49,041 nucleotides of DNA. It comes from an uncultured cyanobacterium. GTDB lineage: Bacteria; Cyanobacteriota; Cyanobacteriia; PCC-6307; Cyanobiaceae. Below, piece after piece: positions 1 through 7,592 of the stretch (the first letter of the stretch is position 1; each line of letters starts with the position of its first letter). The notes beneath the pieces are model-generated. The model had not been told where the DNA came from and ran no database searches. It saw only the letters and a program-made list of their open reading frames with translations. The translations under genes and the position numbers were made by a program. The stretch spans positions 1-49,041 of the forward strand of contig CAIZQU010000027.1 of NCBI GenBank assembly GCA_903935205.1. Direction: 5' to 3'.

Positions 1-136
1 CTGGAATCCCAGCTGGCGCGGCGCTCATCGCAAGCAGTCTCTGCCTGAGATTCGAACGGGAATCGGCCTACCGTCAAGAGCTCGGCAGAAACGGTGGCCG
101 ATTGGTGCCGTCGCGCCCCCTGAACGGGTACGGAGG

Positions 137-907
137 ATGAAGGCTTTCTTTGAACTTTACCGGCAGCATGAAAAACTCGCACCACTGGTGCGAGAAATCG
201 CCTGGGCGCACAACCTGGTCATCATGGGCAAGTGCAAAGACCCCCTGGAGCGGGAGTTCTACCTGCGCATGACTCGCAAGTTCGGCTGGTCAAAGAATGT
301 GCTGATCCACCAGATCGAGAATCAGAGCTACGAGAAGACCCTGCTGGGGCAGACCAATTTCGACCAGACCCTGACGCCCGCGCTACGGGCACAGGCAAAA
401 CTAGCCTTGAAGGACGACTACACCTTTGACTTCCTGGAACTGGGCGCCGCCCACAGCGAACGCGAGCTGGAGAGGGCGCTGATCGCCAGGGTCGAGGAGT
501 TCCTGCGGGCTATGGGTGGCCTGTTTGCCTTCATGGGTAGCCAGTATCGCCTAGAGGTGGACGGCCGGGAGTTTTTCGTGGATTTGTTGTTGTTCCACCG
601 GCGGCTGCGCTGTCTGGTGGCCATCGAGCTGAAAGTGGGCGAGTTTCAACCCGAGTTCGTGGGCAAGATGCAGTTCTATCTGACGGCCCTGGATCGGCAG
701 GTACGGCAGGAGGATGAGAATCCGTCCATCGGCATCATCCTCTGCAAGGAAAAGAGCCGGACCATCGTCGAGTATGCCTTGCACGATGCCAACAAGCCCA
801 TCGGCGTGGCGACCTACGAGATCACCCGAACACTGCCCAAGGAACTGAAAGGGCAACTCCCACGGCCCGAGGAGATCGCGGCGTTGCTTGAGGGGTTGGA
901 GCCATGA
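137..907 (+). CDS. DUF1016/YhcG-type PD-(D/E)XK nuclease, N-terminally truncated
   Basis: This is the C-terminal part of a DUF1016 (YhcG-like) protein, a family of PD-(D/E)XK nucleases often found inside or beside type I restriction loci. The 256 residues carry the family core: a helical segment with the IAWAHN and CKDPLEREFYLR stretches (residues 21-44), then the nuclease fold with D149 in FFVDLLLF and E164-x-K166 in AIELK. Full family members are about 340-370 residues, so the N-terminal DUF1016 domain is missing. The frame is open back to the window start, but bases 2-136 do not translate into recognisable family sequence, which suggests 5' replacement or a rearrangement. The stop overlaps an ATG (ATGA at 904-907) that opens a 14-codon remnant. 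The family is secure; whether this truncated form is active is doubtful. Confidence 0.82.
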   Translation: MKAFFELYRQHEKLAPLVREIAWAHNLVIMGKCKDPLEREFYLRMTRKFGWSKNVLIHQIENQSYEKTLLGQTNFDQTLTPALRAQAKLALKDDYTFDFLELGAAHSERELERALIARVEEFLRAMGGLFAFMGSQYRLEVDGREFFVDLLLFHRRLRCLVAIELKVGEFQPEFVGKMQFYLTALDRQVRQEDENPSIGIILCKEKSRTIVEYALHDANKPIGVATYEITRTLPKELKGQLPRPEEIAALLEGLEP

Positions 908-948
908 GCCTGGAGACCGCCAACCGCGAGCACGGCTGCCTGTTCTGA
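904..948 (+). pseudogene. Possible 5' stub of a gene coupled to the nuclease
   Basis: An ATG overlaps the stop of the preceding nuclease gene by ATGA and opens a frame of only 14 codons (MSLETANREHGCLF) before TGA. Such overlaps usually mark the next gene of an operon, so this may be the beginning of a restriction-locus gene truncated by rearrangement. The alternative is chance. Nothing recognisable continues this frame downstream before the minus-strand VapC gene. Confidence 0.25.
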
Positions 949-993
949 CAGACCTGGCTTGGCTGCTGCAGATTGGCAGCCGCCAAGGAGGGC

Positions 994-1368
994 TCACTCC
1001 CGCTCGGGTTGCCTTCCTCCCAGCCCTTGCTCCTGGGCTACGGCTGCCAAGCAAGGATCCTGAGTCCACAGGCGGCAGTGGCTCAACCGCGCAGATGCCA
1101 ACAAGTGCGCATCGACAGAGCCAATCCCCCGGCCCATCAGCCGATCGCGCTCAATCAGCAGCAGCACTTCCGCGTCGCTGGCCACTGTCGCCGCTGGCAG
1201 GCCCTGCAACAGCTCCAGCACCTGGGATCGGTTGTGCAGGTTGCCGCAGGCCAGTTCGCCGATCACCCAGGGATGGATCAGCACCTCACCGTCCTGCAGG
1301 AGCGTGGCGAGACGGGGCAGGCCACGGCGCAGATGCTCCACCCAGACAGACGTGTCGACCAGGATCAC
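994..1368 (-). CDS. vapC: PIN-domain toxin, VapC family
   Basis: This is a 124-residue PIN-domain ribonuclease toxin, the expected length for VapC. It starts with MILVDTSVWVEHLR (first catalytic Asp, D5), has the central acidic position in GELACGN (E38), and the C-terminal acidic positions in SVDAHLLASARL (D86) with a later TQDPCL segment. VapC toxins cleave specific tRNA or rRNA and are neutralised by the upstream antitoxin. The start ATG overlaps the stop of the antitoxin gene (ATGA, 1365-1368), the normal co-translated arrangement. It is one of two PIN toxins in this island. Confidence 0.88.
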   Translation of the reverse strand: MILVDTSVWVEHLRRGLPRLATLLQDGEVLIHPWVIGELACGNLHNRSQVLELLQGLPAATVASDAEVLLLIERDRLMGRGIGSVDAHLLASARLSHCRLWTQDPCLAAVAQEQGLGGRQPERE

Positions 1369-1559
1369 GCCGCGCTCTGCCGGCGGGGGATCGGCTCCAG
1401 CTCAGGTTCGCTGCCCCCCAGTGCCGCCAGGCGTCTGGCGCTCTCGCGCTGCACCAGGGCCCGCAGGGCTTCCTTGAGCAGGGCGCTGCGCTCCAGGTCA
1501 CCGCACAGCTGCTCGGCCCTGGCCAGCAGCGCATCGTCGAGCGTCACGGTGGTGCGCAT
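1365..1559 (-). CDS. vapB: VapB-like antitoxin
   Basis: This is a small antitoxin (64 residues from ATG 1559) beginning MRTTVTLDDALLARAEQL, the usual start of VapB-type ribbon-helix-helix antitoxins that bind their own promoter. The C-terminal half (ESARRLAALGGSEPELEPI) fits the toxin-embracing tail of the family. An in-frame upstream start at 1595 would add 12 residues, but the MRTTVTLDD start matches family members better. It overlaps the vapC start by 4 nt. Autoregulation is expected from the family and was not read from an operator. Confidence 0.8.
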   Translation of the reverse strand: MRTTVTLDDALLARAEQLCGDLERSALLKEALRALVQRESARRLAALGGSEPELEPIPRRQSAA

Positions 1560-1651
1560 GGTTTCGAGCAGGGCTCGCATCACGCTAGGCATCACCCGAT
1601 GCTCCAGTCGATGCGCCGAATTACAGTTGGGAGACTTTGGTAATTCACGTC

Positions 1652-1885
1652 ATGCGCAGCACGATCACCGCCCGTGGCCAGACCGTGGTGCCCGCCCCCA
1701 TCCGCGAGCGCTTCGGGCTCGGCCCCTCCACCCGCCTGGAGTGGATCGTCGATGGCGACGGCTCGATCCGCGTGGTGCCGGTGGCCCTGGATCCCATCCA
1801 GGCGTTCCGCGGCTCCGGCGCCGGTGGCGGCACCGCCCGCCTGCTGGCGGATCGCATCAGCGATCGGCAGAAGGAGGCGCCATGA
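1652..1885 (+). CDS. AbrB/MazE-type antitoxin
   Basis: This is a swapped-hairpin AbrB/SpoVT-type DNA-binding protein of 77 residues, acting as antitoxin to the PIN toxin that follows. The diagnostic N-terminus is MRSTITARGQTVVPAPIRERFGLGP, followed by a short tail (residues 45-77) expected to bind the toxin. The chosen ATG places the AbrB motif at residue 1; an upstream in-frame start at 1637 would add only MVIHV. Its stop overlaps the toxin start (ATGA 1882-1885). The gene is divergent from the vapBC pair with about 92 bp between, so the two pairs probably share a regulatory region. Confidence 0.82.
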   Translation: MRSTITARGQTVVPAPIRERFGLGPSTRLEWIVDGDGSIRVVPVALDPIQAFRGSGAGGGTARLLADRISDRQKEAP

Positions 1886-2283
1886 CAACCCGCTGGCTGC
1901 TCGACACCTCCGCCCTGCTCGCCCTGCGCGACGACGAGGACGGCGCGGACCGGGTGGCCGACCTGCTGCAGGCGGCGCAGAGCGGTGAGAGCCGGTGCCT
2001 GGTCTGCTTCATGAGCCGGATGGAGGTCCTCTACCGGGTCTGGAAGGACGAAGGCGAACGCTGTGCTCGCCTGGCGGATGCCCAGCTGCTGTCCTTGCCG
2101 ATCGAGTGGGTCTCCTGCAGTGATGCGCTGCTCGAGCGGGCCGCTTCCATCAAGGCCTGTCATCCCCTGTCCGTGGCGGATGCCTGGATCGCCGCCTCGG
2201 CCCAGCTGCAGGGTGCCGTGCTGGTGCACAAGGATCCGGAGTTCCGCTCGCTGGGCGAGATCCCCCAGGAGTGGCTCGCCTGA
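1882..2283 (+). CDS. PIN-domain toxin (second TA pair)
   Basis: This is a 133-residue PIN-domain protein. It begins MTTRWLLDTSALLALRDDEDG (catalytic Asp in LLDTSALL), has the second acidic position in FMSRMEVLYRVW, and the C-terminal pattern PLSVADAWIAASAQL with HKDPEF near the end. It is a likely RNase toxin paired with the AbrB-like antitoxin, with a 4-nt overlap. A strong hairpin terminator lies 7 nt after the stop, so this TA pair is a self-contained unit, separate from the ATPase-hsdR genes downstream. Confidence 0.86.
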   Translation: MTTRWLLDTSALLALRDDEDGADRVADLLQAAQSGESRCLVCFMSRMEVLYRVWKDEGERCARLADAQLLSLPIEWVSCSDALLERAASIKACHPLSVADAWIAASAQLQGAVLVHKDPEFRSLGEIPQEWLA

Positions 2284-2290
2284 TGCCAGC

Positions 2291-2317
2291 AAAAGGGCCA
2301 CAGCCGGTGGCCCTTTT
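2291..2317 (+). terminator. Rho-independent terminator after the PIN toxin
   Basis: A perfect 11-bp stem (AAAAGGGCCAC / GTGGCCCTTTT) with a 5-nt loop (AGCCG) starts 7 nt after the toxin stop. The 3' arm ends in TTTT, giving a classical intrinsic terminator, and the A-run on the 5' arm makes it potentially bidirectional. Confidence 0.85.
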
Positions 2318-2325
2318 GACCAATC

Positions 2326-2382
2326 GTGCAAGGCCTGCTTGCACAAACCCCAGCAGGCCAAGTGTCCAACAACCTGTTGGAC
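2326..2382. promoter_or_regulatory. Two further perfect hairpins upstream of the ATPase
   Basis: Two perfect dyads follow the terminator: GTGCAAG-GCCTG-CTTGCAC at 2326-2344 and GTCCAACA-ACC-TGTTGGAC at 2364-2382. Neither has a T-tract, so they are more likely protein-binding dyads or leader RNA structure than terminators. They lie 120-176 bp upstream of the ATPase start. The function is inferred only from position. Confidence 0.45.
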
Positions 2383-2501
2383 GATTCCGCTCCGGACCAG
2401 CCGCTAGCCGATTCCGCCATAGCCGCCATCAGATTCCGAGTTGGACGGCTCCAGATTCCGGATCAGCCGCTGCTAGCCTCCGGATCAGCCGCCGCGGATC
2501 C
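2383..2501. repeat. Degenerate direct repeats upstream of the ATPase
   Basis: The heptamer GATTCCG recurs at 2383, 2410, 2432 and 2454 (spacing 27, 22, 22). The longer block GGATCAGCCGCTGCTAGCC at 2461 resembles GGACCAGCCGCTAGCC in the first unit, and CCGGATCAGCCGCC appears again next to the start codon. The iteron-like arrangement ends at the ATPase ATG. It could be an operator array or a slippage product. Confidence 0.45.
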
Positions 2502-3791
2502 ATGCTCTCGCAGCCGGTCTGGCCCCGCGGCATCGTCAGACGCCTGCAGGAAAGCCTGGCCGATACGCCCGTGGTCCTGCTCAACGGGCCTCGACAGAGC
2601 GGCAAGACCACCCTGGTGCGCCAGTTCGCCGGCGAGCAGCGCCCCTACCTCACCCTCGACGACGCCACCACGGCCACCGCTGCCCGGCAGGATCCCCAGG
2701 GCTTCATCCGTCGCCTCGATGGGGCCGTGATCGATGAGGTGCAGAGGGTCCCCGAACTGCTGCTGGCGATCAAGCTGGCCGTGGACGAGCGACGACACCC
2801 CGGCCGGTTTCTGCTCACCGGCTCGGCCGATGTGATGGCCCTGCCCCGCGTGGCCGACTCCTTGGCCGGGCGCGTTGAGGTGCTGTCCCTGCTGCCGCTT
2901 GCGGGTTGCGAGCTGGCCGGCCAGCCCAGCGCCTGGATCGATGCCCTCTTTGCCGCCCTGGCGGGAGACACGGCGCCACCCTCGCCACCGCCCGATCAGG
3001 CAGCAGCCCAGGTGGGCGAGGCCCTGGAGAAGCGGGTGCTCACCGGCGGCTACCCCGAGGCGTTGCATCGCAATAGCGAAAGCCGCCGTCAGGCGTGGGC
3101 GCGCAGCTATCTCAACGCCATCCTTCAACGCGACGTGCGCGAGATCGCCGCCGTCGATAAGTTGCAGAGTCTTCCCCAGCTGCTCACGGCGCTCGCTCAG
3201 GTGTGCGGCCAGCTCTGCAATTACACCCAGCTGGCTGCCCGTCTCGGCCTCGACGGCAAGACGGTGACGCGCTACATCACCCTGCTGGAGCAGCTCTTCC
3301 TGGTGCGGCGTGTGCCGGCCTGGTCGGCCAATGGTCTGGCGCGGGTGGTCAAGACCCCCAAGCTCCAGTTTGTCGATTCCGGGCTGTTGAGTGCGCTCCT
3401 GGGCCTCAGGCTGGCTGGACTCGTGACGCATCGCATCGCCTTTGGTCCAGCTCTGGAGTGCCATGTCTATGCTGAATTGCTACGTCTGGCCAGCTGGAGT
3501 GAAGACAGCTACGAACTCTTCATGTATCGCGACAAGGATCAACGGGAGGTGGATGTCGTGATCGCCAATGGGCTTGGTCAGCTTGTGGGCGTGGAGGTGA
3601 AGGCTGCGGCCAGCGTTCAGGCGGCCGATGGGGCAGGGCTGCGCCGCCTCGCCAGTCAGGCCGGTGATCGCTTCCTCGGTGGCGTGATCCTCTACGACGG
3701 CATCCATTCCCTGCCGATGGGATCTCATGCCGGCCGACCCCTCTGGGCCCTGCCGCTCGCCAGCCTCTGGCACGCCCCCCCGCTGCCATGA
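2502..3791 (+). CDS. AAA ATPase with DUF4143 domain
   Basis: This is a 429-residue ATPase of the AAA_14/DUF4143 type. It has a Walker A in LNGPRQSGKTT (residues 27-37), a Walker B-like AVIDEVQ (about 75-81), the sensor-like LLTGSAD, and a C-terminal DUF4143 region ending in a nuclease-like fold (YRDKDQREVDVVIANG, then GVEVKAAASV). Family members are common in bacterial accessory islands, but their biochemical role is poorly known. I chose ATG 2502 because homology starts there (MLSQPVWPRGIVRRLQESL); the open frame reaches further upstream through the repeats. Its stop overlaps the hsdR start by ATGA (3788-3791), so the two products are translationally coupled, which is not the standard hsdM-hsdS-hsdR arrangement. 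Confidence 0.88.
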   Translation: MLSQPVWPRGIVRRLQESLADTPVVLLNGPRQSGKTTLVRQFAGEQRPYLTLDDATTATAARQDPQGFIRRLDGAVIDEVQRVPELLLAIKLAVDERRHPGRFLLTGSADVMALPRVADSLAGRVEVLSLLPLAGCELAGQPSAWIDALFAALAGDTAPPSPPPDQAAAQVGEALEKRVLTGGYPEALHRNSESRRQAWARSYLNAILQRDVREIAAVDKLQSLPQLLTALAQVCGQLCNYTQLAARLGLDGKTVTRYITLLEQLFLVRRVPAWSANGLARVVKTPKLQFVDSGLLSALLGLRLAGLVTHRIAFGPALECHVYAELLRLASWSEDSYELFMYRDKDQREVDVVIANGLGQLVGVEVKAAASVQAADGAGLRRLASQAGDRFLGGVILYDGIHSLPMGSHAGRPLWALPLASLWHAPPLP

Positions 3792-6700
3792 CCCCCAACC
3801 CCTACAACGAAGACCACCTGGTGGAGCAGCCCGCCCTGGCGCTGCTGGCTGAGCTGGGCTGGCAGAGCGCCTGCGGATTGGAGGAAACCTTCGCGCCGGA
3901 GGGCGGCAGCCTCGGCCGCCGGGATCGCCGCGAGGTGGTGTTGCTGCCGCGTCTGCGGGCCGCCCTGGAGCGGCTCAATCCAGGCCAGCCCCCGGAAGCG
4001 ATCAATGCCGCCATCGAGGCGCTCAGCCGCAACCGCTCCGCCATGGGCCTGGTGGCGGCCAACCGCGAGGTGTACCGCTTGCTCAAGGACGGCGTGCTGG
4101 TGTCCGTGCCCGACCTGGAACGGGGCGGCCAGAGCAAGGTGCGGCTGCGCGTCGTCGACTGGGATCATCCCAGCGAGAACGACTGGCTTGCGGTCAACCA
4201 GTTCAACATCCAGGGGGATCTCTACACCTGCATTCCTGATCTGATCGGCTTCGTCAACGGTCTGCCGCTGGTCGTGATCGAGTTCAAGAAGCCCGGCGTT
4301 TCGGCCCGCGTGGCCTTCGACGGCAACCTCAGCCATTACAAGGCCGCGATCCCGCAGCTGTTCTGGAGCAATGCCTTCCTGATCGCCTCCAATGGCACCG
4401 CCAGCCGCATCGGCTCGCTCAGTGCCGACTGGGAGCGGTTCTTTGAGTGGAAGCGAATCGAAAGCGAGGACGAACCTCGGCGGGTGTCGCTGGAGGTGTT
4501 GCTGCGCGGCGTCTGTCAGCCCAAGCGCTGCCTCGATTACGTCGAGAACTTCATCCTGTTCAGCGACAGCAAAGGTGGGCTGATCAAGATCATCGCCCAG
4601 AACCACCAGTTCATCGGCGTCAATAATGCCATCGCCGCCACCCTCGAGGCCCGCCGACGCAGCCATGGCCGGGCGGGCGTGTTCTGGCAGACCCAGGGCA
4701 GCGGCAAGAGCTACTCGATGGGCTTCTACAGCCAGAAAATCCAGCGCAAGATCCCCGGCGACTGGACCTTCGTGATCGTCACCGACCGCACCGATCTCGA
4801 TGAGCAGATCGCCGAGACGTTCAAGGCCGCCGGGGTGGTCTCCCAGGCCGAGGGCGATCAGTGCCACGCCGGCAGCGGCGTCCAGCTGGCAGCACTCCTG
4901 CGCGGCAACCATCGCTACGTGTTCACCCTGATCCAGAAGTTCCGCATCCCCGAGATGCTGTGTGATCGCACCGATGTGGTGGTGATCACCGACGAGGCCC
5001 ATCGCAGCCAGTACGACACCCTGGCCCTGAACATGCGCACGGCCCTGCCCAAAGCACTGTTCACCGCCTTCACCGGCACGCCGCTGATCGACGGCGAGGA
5101 GCGCACCCGCGAGGTGTTCGGCGATTACGTGTCGATCTACGACTTCCAGCAGGCGGTGGAAGACGGGGCCACCGTGCCGCTGTTCTACGAGAACCGCACG
5201 CCCGAGCTGCAGCTGATCAATCCCGATCTCAACGACGACATCTACGCGGTGATCGAGGCCGCCGATCTCGACGGCGAGGAGGAGAAGAAACTCGAACGGG
5301 AACTGGGCCGGCAGTACCACATCATCACCAGGGACGACCGGCTCGAAACGATCGCCCGCGACATCGTGCGCCACTTCCTCGGCCGGGGCTTCATGGGCAA
5401 GGCGATGGCGATCTCGATCGACAAGGCCACCACCCTGCGCATGCACGACAAGGTGCAGCGCTATTGGCAGGAGGAAAGCGAGCGGGTGCTCGCCCTGGTG
5501 GAGCAGCTACCGCCGGATTCGGGCGAGGAAGGAGACGAATTGCGGGAGCGGTTGCACATCCTCACTAGCACCGACATGGCGGTGATCGTGTCCGCCGCCC
5601 AGAACGAGATCGCCGACATGGCGGCCCTGGGTCTCGACATCGAACCCCACCGCCGCCGACTCACGACGTCCGAGCCGCCGCTGGATCAGCGCTTCAAGGA
5701 TCCGGCCGATCCGCTGCGGCTGGTGTTCGTCTGCGCCATGTGGCTCACCGGCTTCGATGCGCCGAGCTGCTCGACGCTCTATCTCGACAAGCCGATGCGC
5801 AACCACACCCTGATGCAGACGATCGCCAGGGCCAACCGCGTCTTCCCCGGCAAGCACAGCGGCCTGATCGTCGACTACGCCAATGTGTTCGCCTCCCTGG
5901 AGAAGGCCCTGGCCCTCTATGGCGGGCGCAGCGGCGGCGCCAAGCCCACCCAGGACAAATCCGTGCTGGTGGATCAGCTGCGGCAGGCTCTCGACGACGC
6001 CTGTCGCTTCTGCGCCGATCACGGGGTGGATATTGCCGCCATGGCTGCCCTGCCCACGGCGAGCATGGGCCGGCTGCAGGCGATTGAGGATGCCCGCGAG
6101 GCCCTGATCGCCCCGGAGGATCTGCTCAAGCGCTTCCAGGAGCACCAACGGCTGGTTCAACTTCTCTTTGCCGCGATCAAGCCGGATCCTGCTGCTCAGG
6201 AATTCGCTGCTTCTGTGGCTGCGCTCAACACGATCGCTGCCTCGATTCGTGAGAAGCAGCATCCCAACCCACCGGACATCAGCGCCGTGATGGGCCAGAT
6301 CGCTCAGGTGCTCGATCAGTCGATCACCGGCATCGCCATCCGTGATCAGGGGCCGCCCAGCATCGATCTCTCCAAGATCGACTTCCAGGCGCTGGCCGAC
6401 AAGTTCAGGCAGAAGAAGAACAAGAAGACCGAGCTGGAGGACCTCAAGGCCCTGATCGCGGCCCACCTCGCCCGCATGGTGCAGCTCAACCCCACCCGCG
6501 CCGACTTCCGCAAGACATTCGAGGCCCTGATCGCCAGCTACAACGCCGGCAGCCGCAGCGTTGAGGAGGTCTACAAGCTGCTGCTGACCCTCAGTCTGCA
6601 GCTCAGCCAGGAGCAGCAGCGCCATATCCGTGAGAACCTCAGCGAGGAGGAGCTGGCGATGTTCGACATCCTGCTTCAGTCCGCACCGGATCTCTCGGAC

Positions 6701-6952
6701 AGCGATCGCGCCAAGGTCAAGCAGTCGGCCCGGGAGCTGGTGGAGCGGATCAAGGAGCTGCTGGTGCTCAACTGGCAGCAGAAGTTTGATGCCAGGGCCA
6801 AGATCAAGGTGGTCATTGAAGAAGCCCTCGACATCGGCCTTCCTCGCGCCTACACACCGGAGCTCTACCAGCAGAAATGTGAGGCCGTCTTCGCCCATAT
6901 TGAGCAGGCCTACCCCGAACGGGACCAGAGCGTCTATGCGCCCGCTGGCTGA
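3788..6952 (+). CDS. hsdR: Type I restriction enzyme R subunit (HsdR), apparently orphan
   Basis: This is a 1054-residue motor/nuclease subunit of a type I restriction enzyme, full length for the family. Order: an N-terminal PD-(D/E)XK nuclease (D151 in IPDLIGF, E165 and K167 in VIEFKKP), then an SF2 translocase with Walker A TQGSGKS (302-308), DEAH box ITDEAHRS (400-407), motif III FTGTPL and motif VI QTIARANR, then a C-terminal helical domain. HsdR normally works only with HsdM and HsdS, and neither is encoded in the 3.8 kb before it or after it in this window. They may lie upstream of the window, or the subunit may be orphaned or working with the overlapping DUF4143 ATPase. All catalytic motifs appear intact. 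No terminator is visible after it. Confidence 0.93.
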   Translation: MTPNPYNEDHLVEQPALALLAELGWQSACGLEETFAPEGGSLGRRDRREVVLLPRLRAALERLNPGQPPEAINAAIEALSRNRSAMGLVAANREVYRLLKDGVLVSVPDLERGGQSKVRLRVVDWDHPSENDWLAVNQFNIQGDLYTCIPDLIGFVNGLPLVVIEFKKPGVSARVAFDGNLSHYKAAIPQLFWSNAFLIASNGTASRIGSLSADWERFFEWKRIESEDEPRRVSLEVLLRGVCQPKRCLDYVENFILFSDSKGGLIKIIAQNHQFIGVNNAIAATLEARRRSHGRAGVFWQTQGSGKSYSMGFYSQKIQRKIPGDWTFVIVTDRTDLDEQIAETFKAAGVVSQAEGDQCHAGSGVQLAALLRGNHRYVFTLIQKFRIPEMLCDRTDVVVITDEAHRSQYDTLALNMRTALPKALFTAFTGTPLIDGEERTREVFGDYVSIYDFQQAVEDGATVPLFYENRTPELQLINPDLNDDIYAVIEAADLDGEEEKKLERELGRQYHIITRDDRLETIARDIVRHFLGRGFMGKAMAISIDKATTLRMHDKVQRYWQEESERVLALVEQLPPDSGEEGDELRERLHILTSTDMAVIVSAAQNEIADMAALGLDIEPHRRRLTTSEPPLDQRFKDPADPLRLVFVCAMWLTGFDAPSCSTLYLDKPMRNHTLMQTIARANRVFPGKHSGLIVDYANVFASLEKALALYGGRSGGAKPTQDKSVLVDQLRQALDDACRFCADHGVDIAAMAALPTASMGRLQAIEDAREALIAPEDLLKRFQEHQRLVQLLFAAIKPDPAAQEFAASVAALNTIAASIREKQHPNPPDISAVMGQIAQVLDQSITGIAIRDQGPPSIDLSKIDFQALADKFRQKKNKKTELEDLKALIAAHLARMVQLNPTRADFRKTFEALIASYNAGSRSVEEVYKLLLTLSLQLSQEQQRHIRENLSEEELAMFDILLQSAPDLSDSDRAKVKQSARELVERIKELLVLNWQQKFDARAKIKVVIEEALDIGLPRAYTPELYQQKCEAVFAHIEQAYPERDQSVYAPAG

Positions 6953-7013
6953 GGGGCCGGTCTCGCAGCCATCTCAGCCTCAACGGTGATGCAGACCCCA
7001 AATCGGCCCCGTC

Positions 7014-7175
7014 GTGAGCGCGTCAGACCTGGAGCCATTCCTGCCCGACTGGATCGAGGCCGCGGCCGAAGAGACCATCAGCGTGGATCTGGGGATGCTG
7101 CGCGAACGCGGGCGTGGCGCCATGGCACTCGGCAGTACGTTGACGCAGCAAGAGATGTCAAAACCAAGGCGCTGA
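7014..7175 (+). CDS. Short unidentified frame after hsdR
   Basis: A GTG-initiated frame of 53 codons reads V-SASDLEPFLPDWIEAAAEETISV and continues DLGMLRERGRGAMALG before ending at TGA. The first 40 residues look protein-like (amphipathic, acidic, good codon use for this genome). The tail runs into the decayed dispersed repeat at about 7146, which suggests a gene truncated by that repeat. I do not recognise it, and it may be a remnant rather than an expressed gene. Confidence 0.3.
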   Translation: MSASDLEPFLPDWIEAAAEETISVDLGMLRERGRGAMALGSTLTQQEMSKPRR

Positions 7176-7241
7176 GCTGTTCTTGATGGCCTGTGTCTCA
7201 GCAGGCCGCGATTGACGACCGAGGCGCCACAGGCTCCCAGA
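7146..7241 (-). repeat. Decayed copy (B) of the 273-bp dispersed repeat
   Basis: Read on minus from 7241, this stretch begins CTGGGAGCCTGTGGCGCC, like the terminal repeats of the full copies. After an internal deletion of roughly 40 nt it continues with a segment matching both full copies: the CACAGGCCATCAAG and GACATCT words in the same order. By eye the aligned parts are about 70-80% identical. The other end of the element is not recognisable upstream of about 7146. Strand is set to match the minus reading of copy A. Confidence 0.6.
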
Positions 7242-7592
7242 CGGGCTGCATCTGAGGCCAGTTTCTGCTGCGCCCGTGTCCTGGGCTGGGCCGAGCTGAA
7301 CCGAGACCAAGTCCTGGATTTCCGGCCTGGGTTTCCGGCCTGACCTCCAGCGTGATCGTCATCGTCAACTTCATCGTCATCGTCGCCCCCCTTCGTGATC
7401 CTGGCCATGCGATTGCAGCAGGGCGGGGGTGAGCGAAGGCTGGGCGATGGCTGCGCCCTTGGCCCCGACTTCGGCCTCGGTGTTGCTGACGGCTTCGCGC
7501 GGTTTCCGGTCCATGGGAGCTTCAGCTTCGTGCTCGGCTCCGACTGAACCCATGGTCGATCTGAGCGAGGAAGCCAGCCGGAGCTGAACCTC
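7242..7592. other. Intergenic region with short tandem and simple repeats
   Basis: I see no convincing gene in this gap. It contains a 13-bp near-tandem duplication around TTTCCGGCCTG (7318-7343), followed by an ATCGTC-rich simple repeat (7354-7384, two imperfect halves around CAACTT). The remainder up to the LCP stop shows no clear terminator with a T-tract. Confidence 0.5.

Noticed and set aside
44..62. GTTCGAATC-like word on minus near the window start, possible tRNA or att site
   Set aside because: Flanking bases do not form a T-stem and no tRNA body follows. It could be a remnant, but nothing supports it.
3725..5446. Very long minus-strand frame (573 codons) opposite hsdR
   Set aside because: It is antisense to an unmistakable HsdR with all motifs, and its composition (Asp, Val, Gly, His-rich) is a mirror of GC-rich codons. 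It is a shadow frame.
7198..7380. Minus frame MTMKLTMTITLEV... in the gap before LCP
   Set aside because: It is made from the ATCGTC simple repeat and the decayed repeat B, and has no protein-like features.
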